The notes beneath the pieces were generated by a model. It was not told the DNA's origin, made no database searches, and saw only the letters and a list, made by a program, of their open reading frames with translations. Of a stretch of DNA of 64,000 nucleotides, positions 34,727 to 43,511 are shown piece by piece; position 1 is the stretch's first letter; the number at the start of each line of letters is the position of its first letter. This DNA is from JBDHWG01 sp046328525 (GTDB lineage: Bacteria; Chloroflexota; Anaerolineae; Epilineales; JAHCIE01). The position numbers were made by a program, and so were the translations under genes. The stretch lies in NCBI GenBank assembly GCA_046328525.1, contig JAXLWK010000004.1, forward strand, positions 124,001 through 188,000, read 5' to 3'.

Positions 34727-37700
34727 ATGTTAGCGCAGCTCTTGCAGGCGTTGGGTAGCAGACAGAGCGTCGAAGACGGTTTGGAAACGCAAAGGCGCAA
34801 AGGCGCAAAGGGAGACAAGCCCTCTGAGTCTTCCCCTCTGCGTCTCAGCACCTCTGCGTTGCCCACCTCTCCGACAACCGCAGCCGGCGACGTGCCGCTG
34901 ATCCGGGGGGAGGGTGAGGGACTAATCGCCTTCCCGCCGGCCGACCGCTGGGACGACTGGACGGAGTACGACGGCAAGGCGTGGCCGAAGCGCGTCGCTC
35001 GCCGCTACACCCTCGTCCCCACCGTGTGCTTCAACTGCGAGAGTGGCTGCGGCCTCATGGGCTACGTAGACCGCGACACCCTGCGCGTCCAGAAGTTCGA
35101 GGGCAACCCCGCCCACCCCGGCAGCCGCGGCCGCACCTGCGCCAAGGGACCAGCGACCCTCAACCAGGTCTACGACCCCGACCGCATCCTCTACCCGCTC
35201 AAGCGCATCGGGGCGCGCGGCGAGGGCAAGTGGAAGCGCGTAACGTGGGATGAGGCGCTGGACGATATCGCCGCCCGCATCCGCACCGCCTTCCTCGAAG
35301 ACCGCCACAACGAGGTGATGTACCACGTCGGCCGCCCCGGCCACGACGGCTTCATGGAGTGGGTGCTGCCGGCGTGGGGCGTGGACGGCCACAACTCCCA
35401 CACCAACGTCTGCTCGGCCGGCGCCCGCTGCGGCCAGTCCCTGTGGATGGGCCTGGACCGCCCCTCCCCCGACCACGCCAACGCCAACGTCATCTTCCTC
35501 ATCAGCAGCCACCTGGAGACCGGCCACTACTTCAACCCCCACGCCCAGCGCATCATGGAAGGCAAGATGGCGGGGGCAAAGCTCATCGTCCTCGACACGC
35601 GCCTGTCCAACACCGCCTCCCTCGCCGACGAGTGGCTGTCGCCGTGGCCCGGCAGCGAGGCCGCCATCCTCCTCGCCATCGCCCGCTACCTGCTCGACAC
35701 TGGGCGCTACGACCGCGACTTCGTCCGCCGCTGGACCAACTGGCAGGACTACCTCGCCGCCGAACACAGGGACCTGCCGCCCACGTTCGAGACGTTCGAG
35801 GCGCAGCTCAAGGCGCTCTACGCCCCCTACACCTTCGCCTTCGCGGCGCAGGAGAGCGGCGTGGACGAGGCGCAGATTCGCCGCATCGCCGAGATCGTCG
35901 CCGGCTGCGACGGCAAGCTCGCCGCCCACACCTGGCGCAGCGCCACCTCGGCTAACCTCGGTGGGTGGGCCGTCGCGCGCTGCCTGTGGTTCCTGAACGT
36001 CCTGACCGGCTCCGTCGGCATCGAGGGCGGCACGTCCGCCAACGTCTGGGACAAGTGGGTGCCGCGCTACCCGAACATGGCTCCACACGTCAAGCACTGG
36101 AACGAGCTATCCTGGCCGCAGGAGTACCCGCTGACCCACTACGAGCTGAGCTTCCTCCTGCCCCACCTCATCAAAGAGGGGCGCGGCAAGCTCGACGTGT
36201 ACTTCACCCGCGTCTACAACCCAGTGTGGACCAACCCGGACGGCATGACGTGGCTGGAGATGCTGAGCGACGAGGCGAAGTTTGGGCTGCACATCCACCT
36301 CTCGCCCACCTGGAGCGAGACGGCCTTGTTCGCCGACTACATCCTGCCCATGGGCGTCGGGGCCGAGCGCCACGACATCATGAGCCAGGAGACCCAGGCG
36401 GGCGCGTGGATCGCCTTCCGCCAGCCGGTCGTGCGCGAGGCGATGCGGCGGCTGGGCCGGCCGGTGACTGACACCCGCGAGGCGAACCCGGGCGAGGTGT
36501 GGGAAGAGGACGAGTTCTGGATCGAGATGTCGTGGCGCATTGACCCGGATGGCGCCCTCGGCATCCGCAAGACGTTCGAGAGTCCCTACCGCCCCGGCCA
36601 GAAGATCACGGTGGACGAGCTGTACGGCTGGATGTTCGAGAACCACGTGCCGGGCCTGCCGGAGGCCGCAGCGAAGGCGGGCTTGACGCCCCTTGGGTAC
36701 ATGCGCAAGTACGGCGCGTTCGAGATTCGCAAGGGCGCGAACCCGGCCTACGACCGCCCCTTGAGCGACGCTGAGATGGCCGACAGCCGCGTGGACGCGG
36801 CGACGGGCGTCATCTACACGAGCGCCGCGGCCGCGCCGCCGTCCAACATCACCCCCATGCCCTTCTTCCAGCCCGATCCCGAGCGGGGACGGCCCATCGG
36901 CCTCCGCCTGGCCGACGGGGCGCAGGTCGTCGGCTTCCCCACGCCGTCGCGCCGCCTGGAGTTCTACTCCACGACGATGCGCGACTGGGGCTGGCCGGAG
37001 TACGCCCTGCCGACGTACATCAAGAGCCACGTCCACCCCAGCAAGGTCAACCGCGCCTGGGGCGAGGCCGTCCTGCTGTCCACCTTCCGCCTGCCGACGC
37101 TCATTCACACCCGCAGCGGCAACGCCAAGTGGCTCTATGAGATCAGCCACAAGAACCCGCTGTGGATGCACCCCCAGGACGCCGCGCGCCTGGAAGTGAC
37201 CACCGGCGGGCTGGTGCGGGTCGAGACCGAGATCGGCTACTTCGTGGACCGCGTCTGGGTGACGGAGGGGATTCGGCCCGGCGTCGTCGCCTGCTCGCAC
37301 CACCTGGGGCGGTGGCGGCTGGACGAGGCCCAGGGCGGCCGCCTCGCCACGGCCCTCGTCGAACTGAACAGCGCCGGCAACGGCCAGTGGCAGATGCGCC
37401 AGGTGCACGGCATCCAGCCCTACGCCAGCGACGACCCGGACACGGCGCGGGTGTGGTGGCAGGACGCCGGCGTCCACCAGAACATGACCTTCTCGGTGCA
37501 CCCCGACCCCATCAGCGGGCAGCAGTGCTGGCACCAGAAGGTGCGCCTGGTGAAGGCCGGACCAAGTGACCGCTACGGCGACATCCACGTGGACACCGTG
37601 CGCTCGCAGGCGGTGTTCCGCGAGTGGCTGGCGATGACGCGCTCGGCGGCCGAGGTGTCGCCGGATGGCCTGCGCCGCCCGCACTGGCTGCTGCGCCCCT

Positions 37701-37744
37701 TCCGCCCCGCCCTGGACGCCTACCGCCTGCCGCCGGAGTCGTAG
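34727..37744 (+). CDS. molybdopterin oxidoreductase catalytic subunit (DMSO-reductase superfamily)
   Basis: 1,005 residues. An N-terminal [4Fe-4S] site has Cys101, Cys104, Cys108 and Cys138 (CFNCESGC then RTCAKG). The molybdenum ligand is probably Cys229 in HTNVCSAGARCG. The MopB core and the C-terminal cofactor-binding domain (from about 800, with STFRLPTLIHTRSG) are complete. It may act on a sulfur or arsenic oxyanion, formate or similar; the sequence alone does not decide. Residues about 19-48 are encoded by a dispersed hairpin repeat, and no Tat signal is seen, so the true start may be downstream, before residue 70. The TorD chaperone lies about 1 kb on, but no iron-sulfur or membrane-anchor subunit is present. 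Confidence 0.9.
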   Translation: MLAQLLQALGSRQSVEDGLETQRRKGAKGDKPSESSPLRLSTSALPTSPTTAAGDVPLIRGEGEGLIAFPPADRWDDWTEYDGKAWPKRVARRYTLVPTVCFNCESGCGLMGYVDRDTLRVQKFEGNPAHPGSRGRTCAKGPATLNQVYDPDRILYPLKRIGARGEGKWKRVTWDEALDDIAARIRTAFLEDRHNEVMYHVGRPGHDGFMEWVLPAWGVDGHNSHTNVCSAGARCGQSLWMGLDRPSPDHANANVIFLISSHLETGHYFNPHAQRIMEGKMAGAKLIVLDTRLSNTASLADEWLSPWPGSEAAILLAIARYLLDTGRYDRDFVRRWTNWQDYLAAEHRDLPPTFETFEAQLKALYAPYTFAFAAQESGVDEAQIRRIAEIVAGCDGKLAAHTWRSATSANLGGWAVARCLWFLNVLTGSVGIEGGTSANVWDKWVPRYPNMAPHVKHWNELSWPQEYPLTHYELSFLLPHLIKEGRGKLDVYFTRVYNPVWTNPDGMTWLEMLSDEAKFGLHIHLSPTWSETALFADYILPMGVGAERHDIMSQETQAGAWIAFRQPVVREAMRRLGRPVTDTREANPGEVWEEDEFWIEMSWRIDPDGALGIRKTFESPYRPGQKITVDELYGWMFENHVPGLPEAAAKAGLTPLGYMRKYGAFEIRKGANPAYDRPLSDAEMADSRVDAATGVIYTSAAAAPPSNITPMPFFQPDPERGRPIGLRLADGAQVVGFPTPSRRLEFYSTTMRDWGWPEYALPTYIKSHVHPSKVNRAWGEAVLLSTFRLPTLIHTRSGNAKWLYEISHKNPLWMHPQDAARLEVTTGGLVRVETEIGYFVDRVWVTEGIRPGVVACSHHLGRWRLDEAQGGRLATALVELNSAGNGQWQMRQVHGIQPYASDDPDTARVWWQDAGVHQNMTFSVHPDPISGQQCWHQKVRLVKAGPSDRYGDIHVDTVRSQAVFREWLAMTRSAAEVSPDGLRRPHWLLRPFRPALDAYRLPPES
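34783..34870. repeat. CGCAAAG/CTCTGCG hairpin repeat within the molybdoenzyme reading frame
   Basis: Matches the arrangement of 19721-19811: CGCAAAGGCGCAAAGGCGCA on the left and CTCTGCGTCTCAGCACCTCT on the right. It is read as residues about 19-48 of the molybdoenzyme (QRRKGAKG...PLRLST). Confidence 0.7.
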
Positions 37745-37768
37745 AGACGCGCTATAGCGCGTCTCTAC
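37741..37768. repeat. 28-bp perfect palindrome (GTAGAGACGCGC... family)
   Basis: Overlaps the TAG stop of the molybdoenzyme gene (37742-37744). A further half-unit (GGCGCGTCTCTACGG) follows at once. It lies between two convergent genes and could act as a terminator hairpin. Confidence 0.8.
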
Positions 37769-37780
37769 GGTGGCGCGTCT

Positions 37781-38509
37781 CTACGGTCGCGCATCCGTTT
37801 TCAAATGCTTGTCGAAGAAGGCGATGATGCGCCGCCGGGCGTCCTGCGCCGACGGCTCGTGGTACGCACTGCTCGTGAGCCGGGCAGCCACGATCATCAA
37901 GCCTGAGAAATCCTCGGGCTTGTGGTCGTTGAGGAATGAGTGGCCCGCGTCGGGATACTCCTTGACGTCGTGTTCGACGCGCGCCGCCGTCAGGGCCAGT
38001 TCCAGGCGCTCCGCCGCTCCGCGCAGCGCCCGATCCTTCCCGCCGTAGCTGGCGACGATGGGGCAGGCTTCGGCGAAGAAGGTCTCGGCCTCCTTCGGCA
38101 GGCCACCATAGTTGGCGCTCGACGCCGCGAAGCCGTGGCCGGGCGCGAGGAGCAGGGCGAAGCCGCCGCCCATGCAGAAGCCGATGACGCCGATCTTGCC
38201 GCTGCACCCGTTCTGGTCGGCCAGCCACCCGCGCACCGCCTCGATCTGATCGAACATCCTGCCCTGCCACGTCATGTAACTGCGGATCATGTCGCGCAGG
38301 CACCCGACGATTGTGCCGCCGCCGAACAGGTCGGGCGCTGCGGCCAGGTAGCCCGCGCTCGCCAGCCAATCCGCCTGGTTCCGCAGGTCGCGGGTCATGC
38401 CGGCCGCGTCGTGAATCACCACCACGCCGGGCCACGGGCCGGCGCCGGCCGGAACGGCCACATAGGTTTTCAGTGGGCCGACCGGGGACGGAATGATTAC
38501 GTCAGCCAT
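37781..38509 (-). CDS. dienelactone hydrolase family protein
   Basis: 242 residues, alpha/beta-hydrolase fold. The triad is Cys in GVIGFCMGGG, Asp in YGGKDRAL and His in PDAGHSFLN, the cysteine-nucleophile form typical of dienelactone hydrolases. These open lactones formed during chloro-aromatic breakdown, but the family is broad. The ATG follows CTGGAGGCAAG. It is on the opposite strand between the molybdoenzyme and its chaperone and is probably unrelated to them. Confidence 0.9.
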   Translation of the reverse strand: MADVIIPSPVGPLKTYVAVPAGAGPWPGVVVIHDAAGMTRDLRNQADWLASAGYLAAAPDLFGGGTIVGCLRDMIRSYMTWQGRMFDQIEAVRGWLADQNGCSGKIGVIGFCMGGGFALLLAPGHGFAASSANYGGLPKEAETFFAEACPIVASYGGKDRALRGAAERLELALTAARVEHDVKEYPDAGHSFLNDHKPEDFSGLMIVAARLTSSAYHEPSAQDARRRIIAFFDKHLKTDARP

Positions 38510-38649
38510 CTTGCCTCCAGGGTGTGTGTATCGGTCAGACTGTACTGCGAAGTCGGCGCCCTGTCAACCTACGCCGCGAGAGGCCACGCATCTATCACAC
38601 GCCGCCAGTCCCGCTGCGTCTACCTTGAAAACAACCCTGGGCGGCTCGC

Positions 38650-38770
38650 GGCGGGCGGCCGCCGTAGGCTCAAGCCTACGGCTATTCATGCAAGCCCAAG
38701 GGGCTGGCGGAGCCGCAGCGGCAGCCTCTCAGGCTTGCACCCGTAGCCCGCTGCTTCAGCGGCGGGCGGA
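38650..38770. repeat. GC-rich dyad repeat (CCGTAGGCTCAAGCCTACGG and related arms)
   Basis: The short palindrome GCCGTAGGCTCAAGCCTACG is followed by imperfect dyads (CATGCAAGCC... CAGGCTTGCAC and GCCCGCTGCTTCAGCGGCGGGC). No gene is supported in 38510-38805. Confidence 0.6.
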
Positions 38771-38805
38771 CCTGCTGGTGGACACACGTCCATGAAGACC
38801 TACTT

Positions 38806-39855
38806 ATGAACAATACTCAAGACATGCGAGGCAAGGCGTATCGCCTGCTGGCCCGGCTGTGGCTGGCCGAGATTGACGCGCCACTGGCCGCGTCCCTGCG
38901 CCGCCTGCCCGGCTTCGCCGCGCACATCCCGGCGGCAGCCGACGCCGCCTGGCTCGACGAGATGGCGGCCGAGTACGGGCGCGTCCTGGCGCAGAACGTC
39001 TACCCCTACGAGTCGATGTTCGTCGGCGACGACCTCATGCTCAACACCGACGCCACGCGCCAGGTCGAGGACCTCTACAATCTTGCCGGCTACGCGCCGC
39101 AGGGTGCGCGTGTCGCTGCCCTCGACCATCTCGGCGTTGAGCTGGATTTCATGGCCCACCTCATCGCCGCCGCAGACGATGGCCCAGATCCGGCCGCCGC
39201 CCGCGAACTACAGGCGCGCTTCCTCGCCGAGCGCCTGGCGTATTGGGCGCCGGTCTGCGCCCTCACCGTCGCCCGCCTCGCCCCACACCCCATCTACGCG
39301 ACCATGGCGCAGCTCACGTGGGAGCTTGTGCTGGCGGAGTCGGCCCTGCCTGGCCCCCTCTCCCACGGGGAGAGGGATGGGGTGAGGGTCCCAACGCCCG
39401 GCGCCGACCCGAAGACCCTCACCCAGCCTCTCCCAGAGGGAGAGGGGCCAGATATGTCTCCCTCTCTGCCCGCGTGGGAGAAGGGGCCGGGGGGTGAGGG
39501 GGAGATGGAGAGCCTGGGGCAGGTGGCGCGGATGCTGCTGACACCGGCGCGCGTCGGCGTGTTCCTGTGCCGCGAGGACGTGCGGCGCATCGGGCGGGCG
39601 CTCGGCCTGCCGACGCCCCTCGGCGACCGTTTCACCATGCTGCGCGCCCTGTTCGAGGCCGCCGCCCAATTCGACCTCTTGCCCGCCCTGCTGGCTGCCC
39701 TCGCGGCGCTGTGGCGCGACGCCGATGCCCAGGTCGTTGCCCTGGCGGCGGAGGCGCCGGCGTGGGCGGGCGACAGTCAGGCGTGGCGCGAGCGCGTGGC
39801 GGCGGGTCAGGCGCTGCTCGATGGCCTGCGTGAGGCGTTGATGAGCGATGTGTAG
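38806..39855 (+). CDS. TorD/DmsD-family molybdoenzyme chaperone with in-frame repeat insertion
   Basis: 349 residues; the family is usually about 200-230. The TorD core occupies residues 1-180 with YPYESMFVG, DHLGVELDFMAHL and FLAERLAYWAPVCALTV. Residues 181-233 (PLSHGERDGVR..., LTQPLPEGEG) are encoded by a palindromic repeat inserted in frame. The remaining 116 residues look like a helical C-terminal part of the chaperone (RMLLTPARVGVFLCREDVRR). These proteins bind the molybdoenzyme apoprotein before cofactor loading, which fits the neighbouring gene at 34727. The start context is weak. Confidence 0.85.
   Translation: MNNTQDMRGKAYRLLARLWLAEIDAPLAASLRRLPGFAAHIPAAADAAWLDEMAAEYGRVLAQNVYPYESMFVGDDLMLNTDATRQVEDLYNLAGYAPQGARVAALDHLGVELDFMAHLIAAADDGPDPAAARELQARFLAERLAYWAPVCALTVARLAPHPIYATMAQLTWELVLAESALPGPLSHGERDGVRVPTPGADPKTLTQPLPEGEGPDMSPSLPAWEKGPGGEGEMESLGQVARMLLTPARVGVFLCREDVRRIGRALGLPTPLGDRFTMLRALFEAAAQFDLLPALLAALAALWRDADAQVVALAAEAPAWAGDSQAWRERVAAGQALLDGLREALMSDV
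39346..39504. repeat. palindromic repeat inserted in frame in the TorD-like gene
   Basis: Three or four related units of the type CCTCTCCCACGGGGAGAGGG, with GGGTGAGGGTCC and CTCACCCAGCCTCTCCC, form nested hairpins. The length keeps the reading frame open and adds about 53 residues. Confidence 0.75.
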
Positions 39856-39922
39856 TGGCGACTTCAGTCGCTCCCGCGCTCGCAGAACGACGAAGCTCGC
39901 ACAACGACTAAAGTCGTTACTA

Positions 39923-41480
39923 CCTCAATTTTGCCCAAAATAGGGCAGGCTAGAGCAGCAGCTCCTTAATAACTATAGACAGGGGAGCAAGGCCGACGTC
40001 AATGGCATGTGGCCGAAGTAAAGGCTGCCATGCTTGGACAAACGAGCTGGCGCACGGGTCGAGGGCATTGAAGTGAATGGCGAGCAGACGACCGGTCGCG
40101 TCCAGCGTCACATAGCCGGGTACCGTCAGGACATCGCGAACCAGACGCAGCAACCCTAAGTCACGGCACGCTGCCCAGCCCTCCGCTAACCACTCCCGCA
40201 ACCACACGAGGGTGTTGTGGGCCAACCCGACCAGCAGGAGAGCGATTTCTTGCGCCACCCAGGCGCGACGGTGGCGCTTGGTCAGCGGAAGAGCTTGGTG
40301 TCCCTCGCCGAAGCTGTGCTCAATCGGGCCACTGCGGTCGTCATACAGGTCGGCATAGGCCAAGATGAGAGCGTCGGCATCCCAGGCCGCCTGGGGCGAA
40401 CGCCCGACGAGAGCCACCACATCTTCGGGCGGCACCGAAGAGACAATGACATGGTAGGAGACGTGGCCCGACGTTTTGACCGTCCGCACCGCGATCTGGG
40501 TCGTCGGGTACCCGAAGGCGTAGGGACGGTGAACCAAGCCCACCTGGCGCTTGGGATGGAGGGGGCTCGTCCGCCACACCCGAACACTCTGGGCTAAGGC
40601 CGCCGCGTGATGCCACGAGTACAGCTTGAGGTGAACGTGATAGCCGCGTGCCAACAACCATGCAATGTCATCCACACGACCACCAGCGGCGTCCATGCGC
40701 ACGATGACGCGGGAGTGCTGGTGCGGCGTGAGGGGCAAGACGTTTTCGACATCCTCCAGCAAGTGTCGCATGACGGCCGCCAGGTGGATGTTGCCCACGT
40801 AGAGCCGCTCCACGATGACTTCATCATACGCTGCTGCCAGGGCGCGCCCGTGTTGTCGTCCGTAGGCGCCGCGCTGCCCGACAAAGTACCCGGTGCTGGC
40901 CTGAGCTGCCCGCCGTCCAGTTCGCTCGCCGCTGAGATCTAGGTCGATCACCAACGGGGTCTGCTGGTAGTCATGCTGGCTGGCTCGGCTGTACTGGCGG
41001 AAGAGGTCACGCCAGGCGGCCCGCAGTTGGAGTACGTTCTCGGCTTCAGCGGCGTAGAGCGTGTCGTGGATGGTGGCTTGCTCGGCGCAACTCTGTCGGC
41101 CGAAGGCACGTTGCAGGGCAACATCCGGGCGCACCGTTTTGTCCACCAGATACAGCCCGCTCACCCCGCTCAGAATGCCAATGAAGGCATCGGTGAGTTT
41201 ATCCAGGGGGGTATGCTGCCGCACTTTCTGGGGGATATGCACCTGGCGCGCCAGGGGATCGAAGAACCCCCGACGCGTGAGCAGCGCTCCCAGCGCGCAC
41301 AAGCCCGCGCGAGGAGTATAGTAGGTCTGGGTGGATTGGACGATGTGCTGGTCCATAGCTGTGCTCTCCTGGGGAGGGGTGTCTCCTGTCAGAGACTCTA
41401 TCCTACCCAAGCAAGCACACCTGTCTATAGTTATTAAGGAGCGCCTGCTCTAGCCTGCCCTATTTTGGGCAAAATCGAGG
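39923..41480 (-). mobile_element. insertion sequence, IS1380-like, 1,558 bp
   Basis: Terminal inverted repeats of about 60 bp with very few mismatches, starting CCTC(A/G)ATTTTGCCCAAAA at both ends. A 5-base direct repeat TACTA (39918-39922 and 41481-41485) flanks it. The site is the end of a GACTAAAGTCGTTACTAC repeat copy. The transposase frame is intact, so the element may be active. Family assignment is tentative. Confidence 0.82.
39950..41356 (-). CDS. DDE transposase (IS1380-like)
   Basis: 468 residues from the ATG at 41356, which follows CAGGAG; a longer frame begins at 41410. A catalytic Asp is likely in LVIDLDLSGERTGRRA, a second in VIVRMDAAGGRVDD, and the Glu in GPIEHSFGEGH near the C-terminal half. 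The arrangement fits the IS4/IS1380 group. The stop lies within the terminal repeat. The gene is intact. Confidence 0.82.
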   Translation of the reverse strand: MDQHIVQSTQTYYTPRAGLCALGALLTRRGFFDPLARQVHIPQKVRQHTPLDKLTDAFIGILSGVSGLYLVDKTVRPDVALQRAFGRQSCAEQATIHDTLYAAEAENVLQLRAAWRDLFRQYSRASQHDYQQTPLVIDLDLSGERTGRRAAQASTGYFVGQRGAYGRQHGRALAAAYDEVIVERLYVGNIHLAAVMRHLLEDVENVLPLTPHQHSRVIVRMDAAGGRVDDIAWLLARGYHVHLKLYSWHHAAALAQSVRVWRTSPLHPKRQVGLVHRPYAFGYPTTQIAVRTVKTSGHVSYHVIVSSVPPEDVVALVGRSPQAAWDADALILAYADLYDDRSGPIEHSFGEGHQALPLTKRHRRAWVAQEIALLLVGLAHNTLVWLREWLAEGWAACRDLGLLRLVRDVLTVPGYVTLDATGRLLAIHFNALDPCASSFVQAWQPLLRPHAIDVGLAPLSIVIKELLL

Positions 41481-41515
41481 TACTACAAAACGCACACCCC
41501 CTGAGTCGAGGTTCC

Positions 41516-42088
41516 CTACGTGCGCGTCTGGCGGCGGTAGTCGTGGATGAGCCAGGCGCTCGCCTCGAAGTAGCCGAACGTCCGCCGCAGCGGCTCGCCC
41601 TGGAGTGACGGCCGCGGCTGGATGCTCGCCCGCGTCAGCACGCGCTCCAGCTCCTCGATGCGCTCCAGCGTTTCGCCGGGTGTGCGCGGGATGGGAATGT
41701 CGGCGTAGGTGCGGCGGCCGGGGAAGGTGATGCGCTCGCGGGGCAGCTGGGGCAGGACGGCGAAGGCGGTGCAGGCGTGGGCAAAGGCTAGGAGCTGGGT
41801 GCGCAGGCGCTGGACTTCGTCCGACGGCAGGGTCGTGAAGCCCTGCTCTTCGAGCCAGCGCCAGTCTACCAGGAAGCGCTGGACGAGGGCGTGCAGCTCC
41901 GAGAGGCGGCGCACGTCGCCGACCCGCAGCGCCAACTGGAACCCCTCCCGCACGTCGCCCAGGTGGGCGAACGTCTCGGTCAGCGTGCCGGGCCGCGCGT
42001 CGAGAGGGCGCGTCGGGTGGTAGAGATAGTGGGCGAGGGCTTGGTAGGCGTCGTGGATGACCTCGCCAAGATCAACCAGGTCTGCCAA
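41516..42088 (-). CDS. hypothetical helical protein
   Basis: 190 residues (192 from a GTG at 42094). The TTG at 42088 has the better-spaced AGGAGGT. It is strongly helical with Leu-, Arg- and Glu-rich segments (VREGFQLALRVGDVRRLSEL, TLERIEELERVLTRAS) and no known catalytic motif. It is 11-17 bases downstream of the zinc-ribbon/TPR gene on the same strand, so the two are likely co-transcribed. I do not recognise the family. Confidence 0.65.
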   Translation of the reverse strand: MADLVDLGEVIHDAYQALAHYLYHPTRPLDARPGTLTETFAHLGDVREGFQLALRVGDVRRLSELHALVQRFLVDWRWLEEQGFTTLPSDEVQRLRTQLLAFAHACTAFAVLPQLPRERITFPGRRTYADIPIPRTPGETLERIEELERVLTRASIQPRPSLQGEPLRRTFGYFEASAWLIHDYRRQTRT

Positions 42089-42105
42089 TAACACCTCCTC
42101 GGTGG

Positions 42106-43368
42106 TTACTGCTCGACGAATAAGACGACGGCCTGCCCGCCGGCTTGAAGCTGAACGGGCAGCGCCGGGCCGATGGCGGCGGGGATGTCCACGAAGTATT
42201 GCTGGGAGGGGAGGCCGCTGAACTGGAACTGGCCGAGGCGGTCGGTGTTGACCCCGCGCAGCGCGCCGGCAGCGGGCTGAACCGTGACGTACATGTTGGA
42301 GAGGGGCTGGCCGCGCCGGTCCACGACCCGCCCCACGATCTGGCCGTCATCGCCGCCAATCTCGCGTACTTCGAGGAGCTGCGGGGTCATGCGCCGGGCG
42401 GGCAGCGTCTCGGCGAAGCCGCCGCAGCCCTGCCGCGCCTTAACACGCCTGGCGCGCACGTCCTCGGTGTCTTTGACGGCCAGGGCGCGGGTGTACTCAC
42501 CGTCGGCCAGGCAGGCCTCGCGCAGGGCGAGCAGGCGGTCGCCGTTCTGGGCGTAAGCTTCGGCGAGGCGATCCGCCGTGTCTTTGTACTGCGGGGCGCG
42601 CGCGTAGAGGCTTTCGAGCTTGTTGGTGACGGTCGGCCAGTCTTTGCCCCACTGCGCGAGGGCGTCCACATAGGTTTGCGCCAGGTCGAGCTGCGTGTCG
42701 GCTTCGAAGTCCGCCGGATTCTCGGCGGCCGCCGACTGGAAGCGGGCAATCGCCTCGTCCATCTTGCCCTTGAGCACGAGCTGCTGCCCGTCGGCCAGGT
42801 AGAGGCGGGCGAGGCGCTGCTTGACGCCGTCGCTCTGGAAATCCGGGGCGGCGGCGCGCACCGCCTGGAGGCGGGTGATGGCGAGCGCCAGGTTGCCCTC
42901 GGCGGTGGCGCGGTCGGCGTCGGCCAAAATCTCGGCCGGCGATGGGGTCGGCGTGGGGGCGGGCGTCGGGACATTGGGCAGCGCCGGCAGGTCCTCGGCG
43001 TTGTTCAGATCGCGCGCGACGATGCTGAGGCGCTGCTGCGCCTCGGGGTAGTCCGGCGCCAAGCGCAACGCCTCGATCAACTCCTGCTGCGCCAGATCCG
43101 GCTCGCCGGCCGCCGCCAGCGCATCGGCGCGGGCGACGAACATGGCCGCCGCCTGGCGCTCGCGCTCGGCGCGCAGGGCCAGGCCCTGGCGGTAGGCGCT
43201 CCAGCCCACCCCGGCGATGAGGGCGAGGAGGACAAGCCCGAGCAGCGTCAGGCCCGTCACCCACAGCCAGCGTCGGCCGCGGCGTGGCGATGGCGAACGC
43301 TCCGTGCCGCACTCGGCGCAAATTGTCTGGTCGGCGCGCATGGGGGCGCCGCACTTCTCACACGTCAT
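42106..43368 (-). CDS. zinc-ribbon / transmembrane / TPR protein with C-terminal beta domain
   Basis: 420 residues. A zinc ribbon (MTCEKCGAPM... ICAEC) is followed by one transmembrane helix (about 34-56). TPR-like helical repeats run over about 60-310, interrupted by a Pro/Thr linker (PTPAPTPTPSP). A carboxypeptidase-regulatory-like beta domain closes the protein (GQIVGRVVDRRGQPLSNMYV). It is probably membrane-anchored with the helical region outside, for assembly or scaffolding. No enzyme motif is seen. First gene of a pair with the hypothetical protein downstream. Confidence 0.72.
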   Translation of the reverse strand: MTCEKCGAPMRADQTICAECGTERSPSPRRGRRWLWVTGLTLLGLVLLALIAGVGWSAYRQGLALRAERERQAAAMFVARADALAAAGEPDLAQQELIEALRLAPDYPEAQQRLSIVARDLNNAEDLPALPNVPTPAPTPTPSPAEILADADRATAEGNLALAITRLQAVRAAAPDFQSDGVKQRLARLYLADGQQLVLKGKMDEAIARFQSAAAENPADFEADTQLDLAQTYVDALAQWGKDWPTVTNKLESLYARAPQYKDTADRLAEAYAQNGDRLLALREACLADGEYTRALAVKDTEDVRARRVKARQGCGGFAETLPARRMTPQLLEVREIGGDDGQIVGRVVDRRGQPLSNMYVTVQPAAGALRGVNTDRLGQFQFSGLPSQQYFVDIPAAIGPALPVQLQAGGQAVVLFVEQ

Positions 43369-43433
43369 CCAGCCTGCCCTCTAGAGTTCCGCCTATTATA
43401 GCGACGACACGCGGCTTGAGGCAAGTTCTGCTC

Positions 43434-43462
43434 TTGCGCGCCACCCCTAACTATGCTATGAT
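43434..43462 (+). promoter_or_regulatory. promoter of the acyl-CoA ligase gene
   Basis: TTGCGC (43434-43439) and TATGAT (43457-43462) are 17 bases apart on the plus strand, about 50 bases before the ATG at 43512. The -35 is only a partial match. Confidence 0.45.
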
Positions 43463-43511
43463 GTGTATAACCCCACTCACCCCACACACCGCACGGCGAT
43501 AGGAGGCAACG

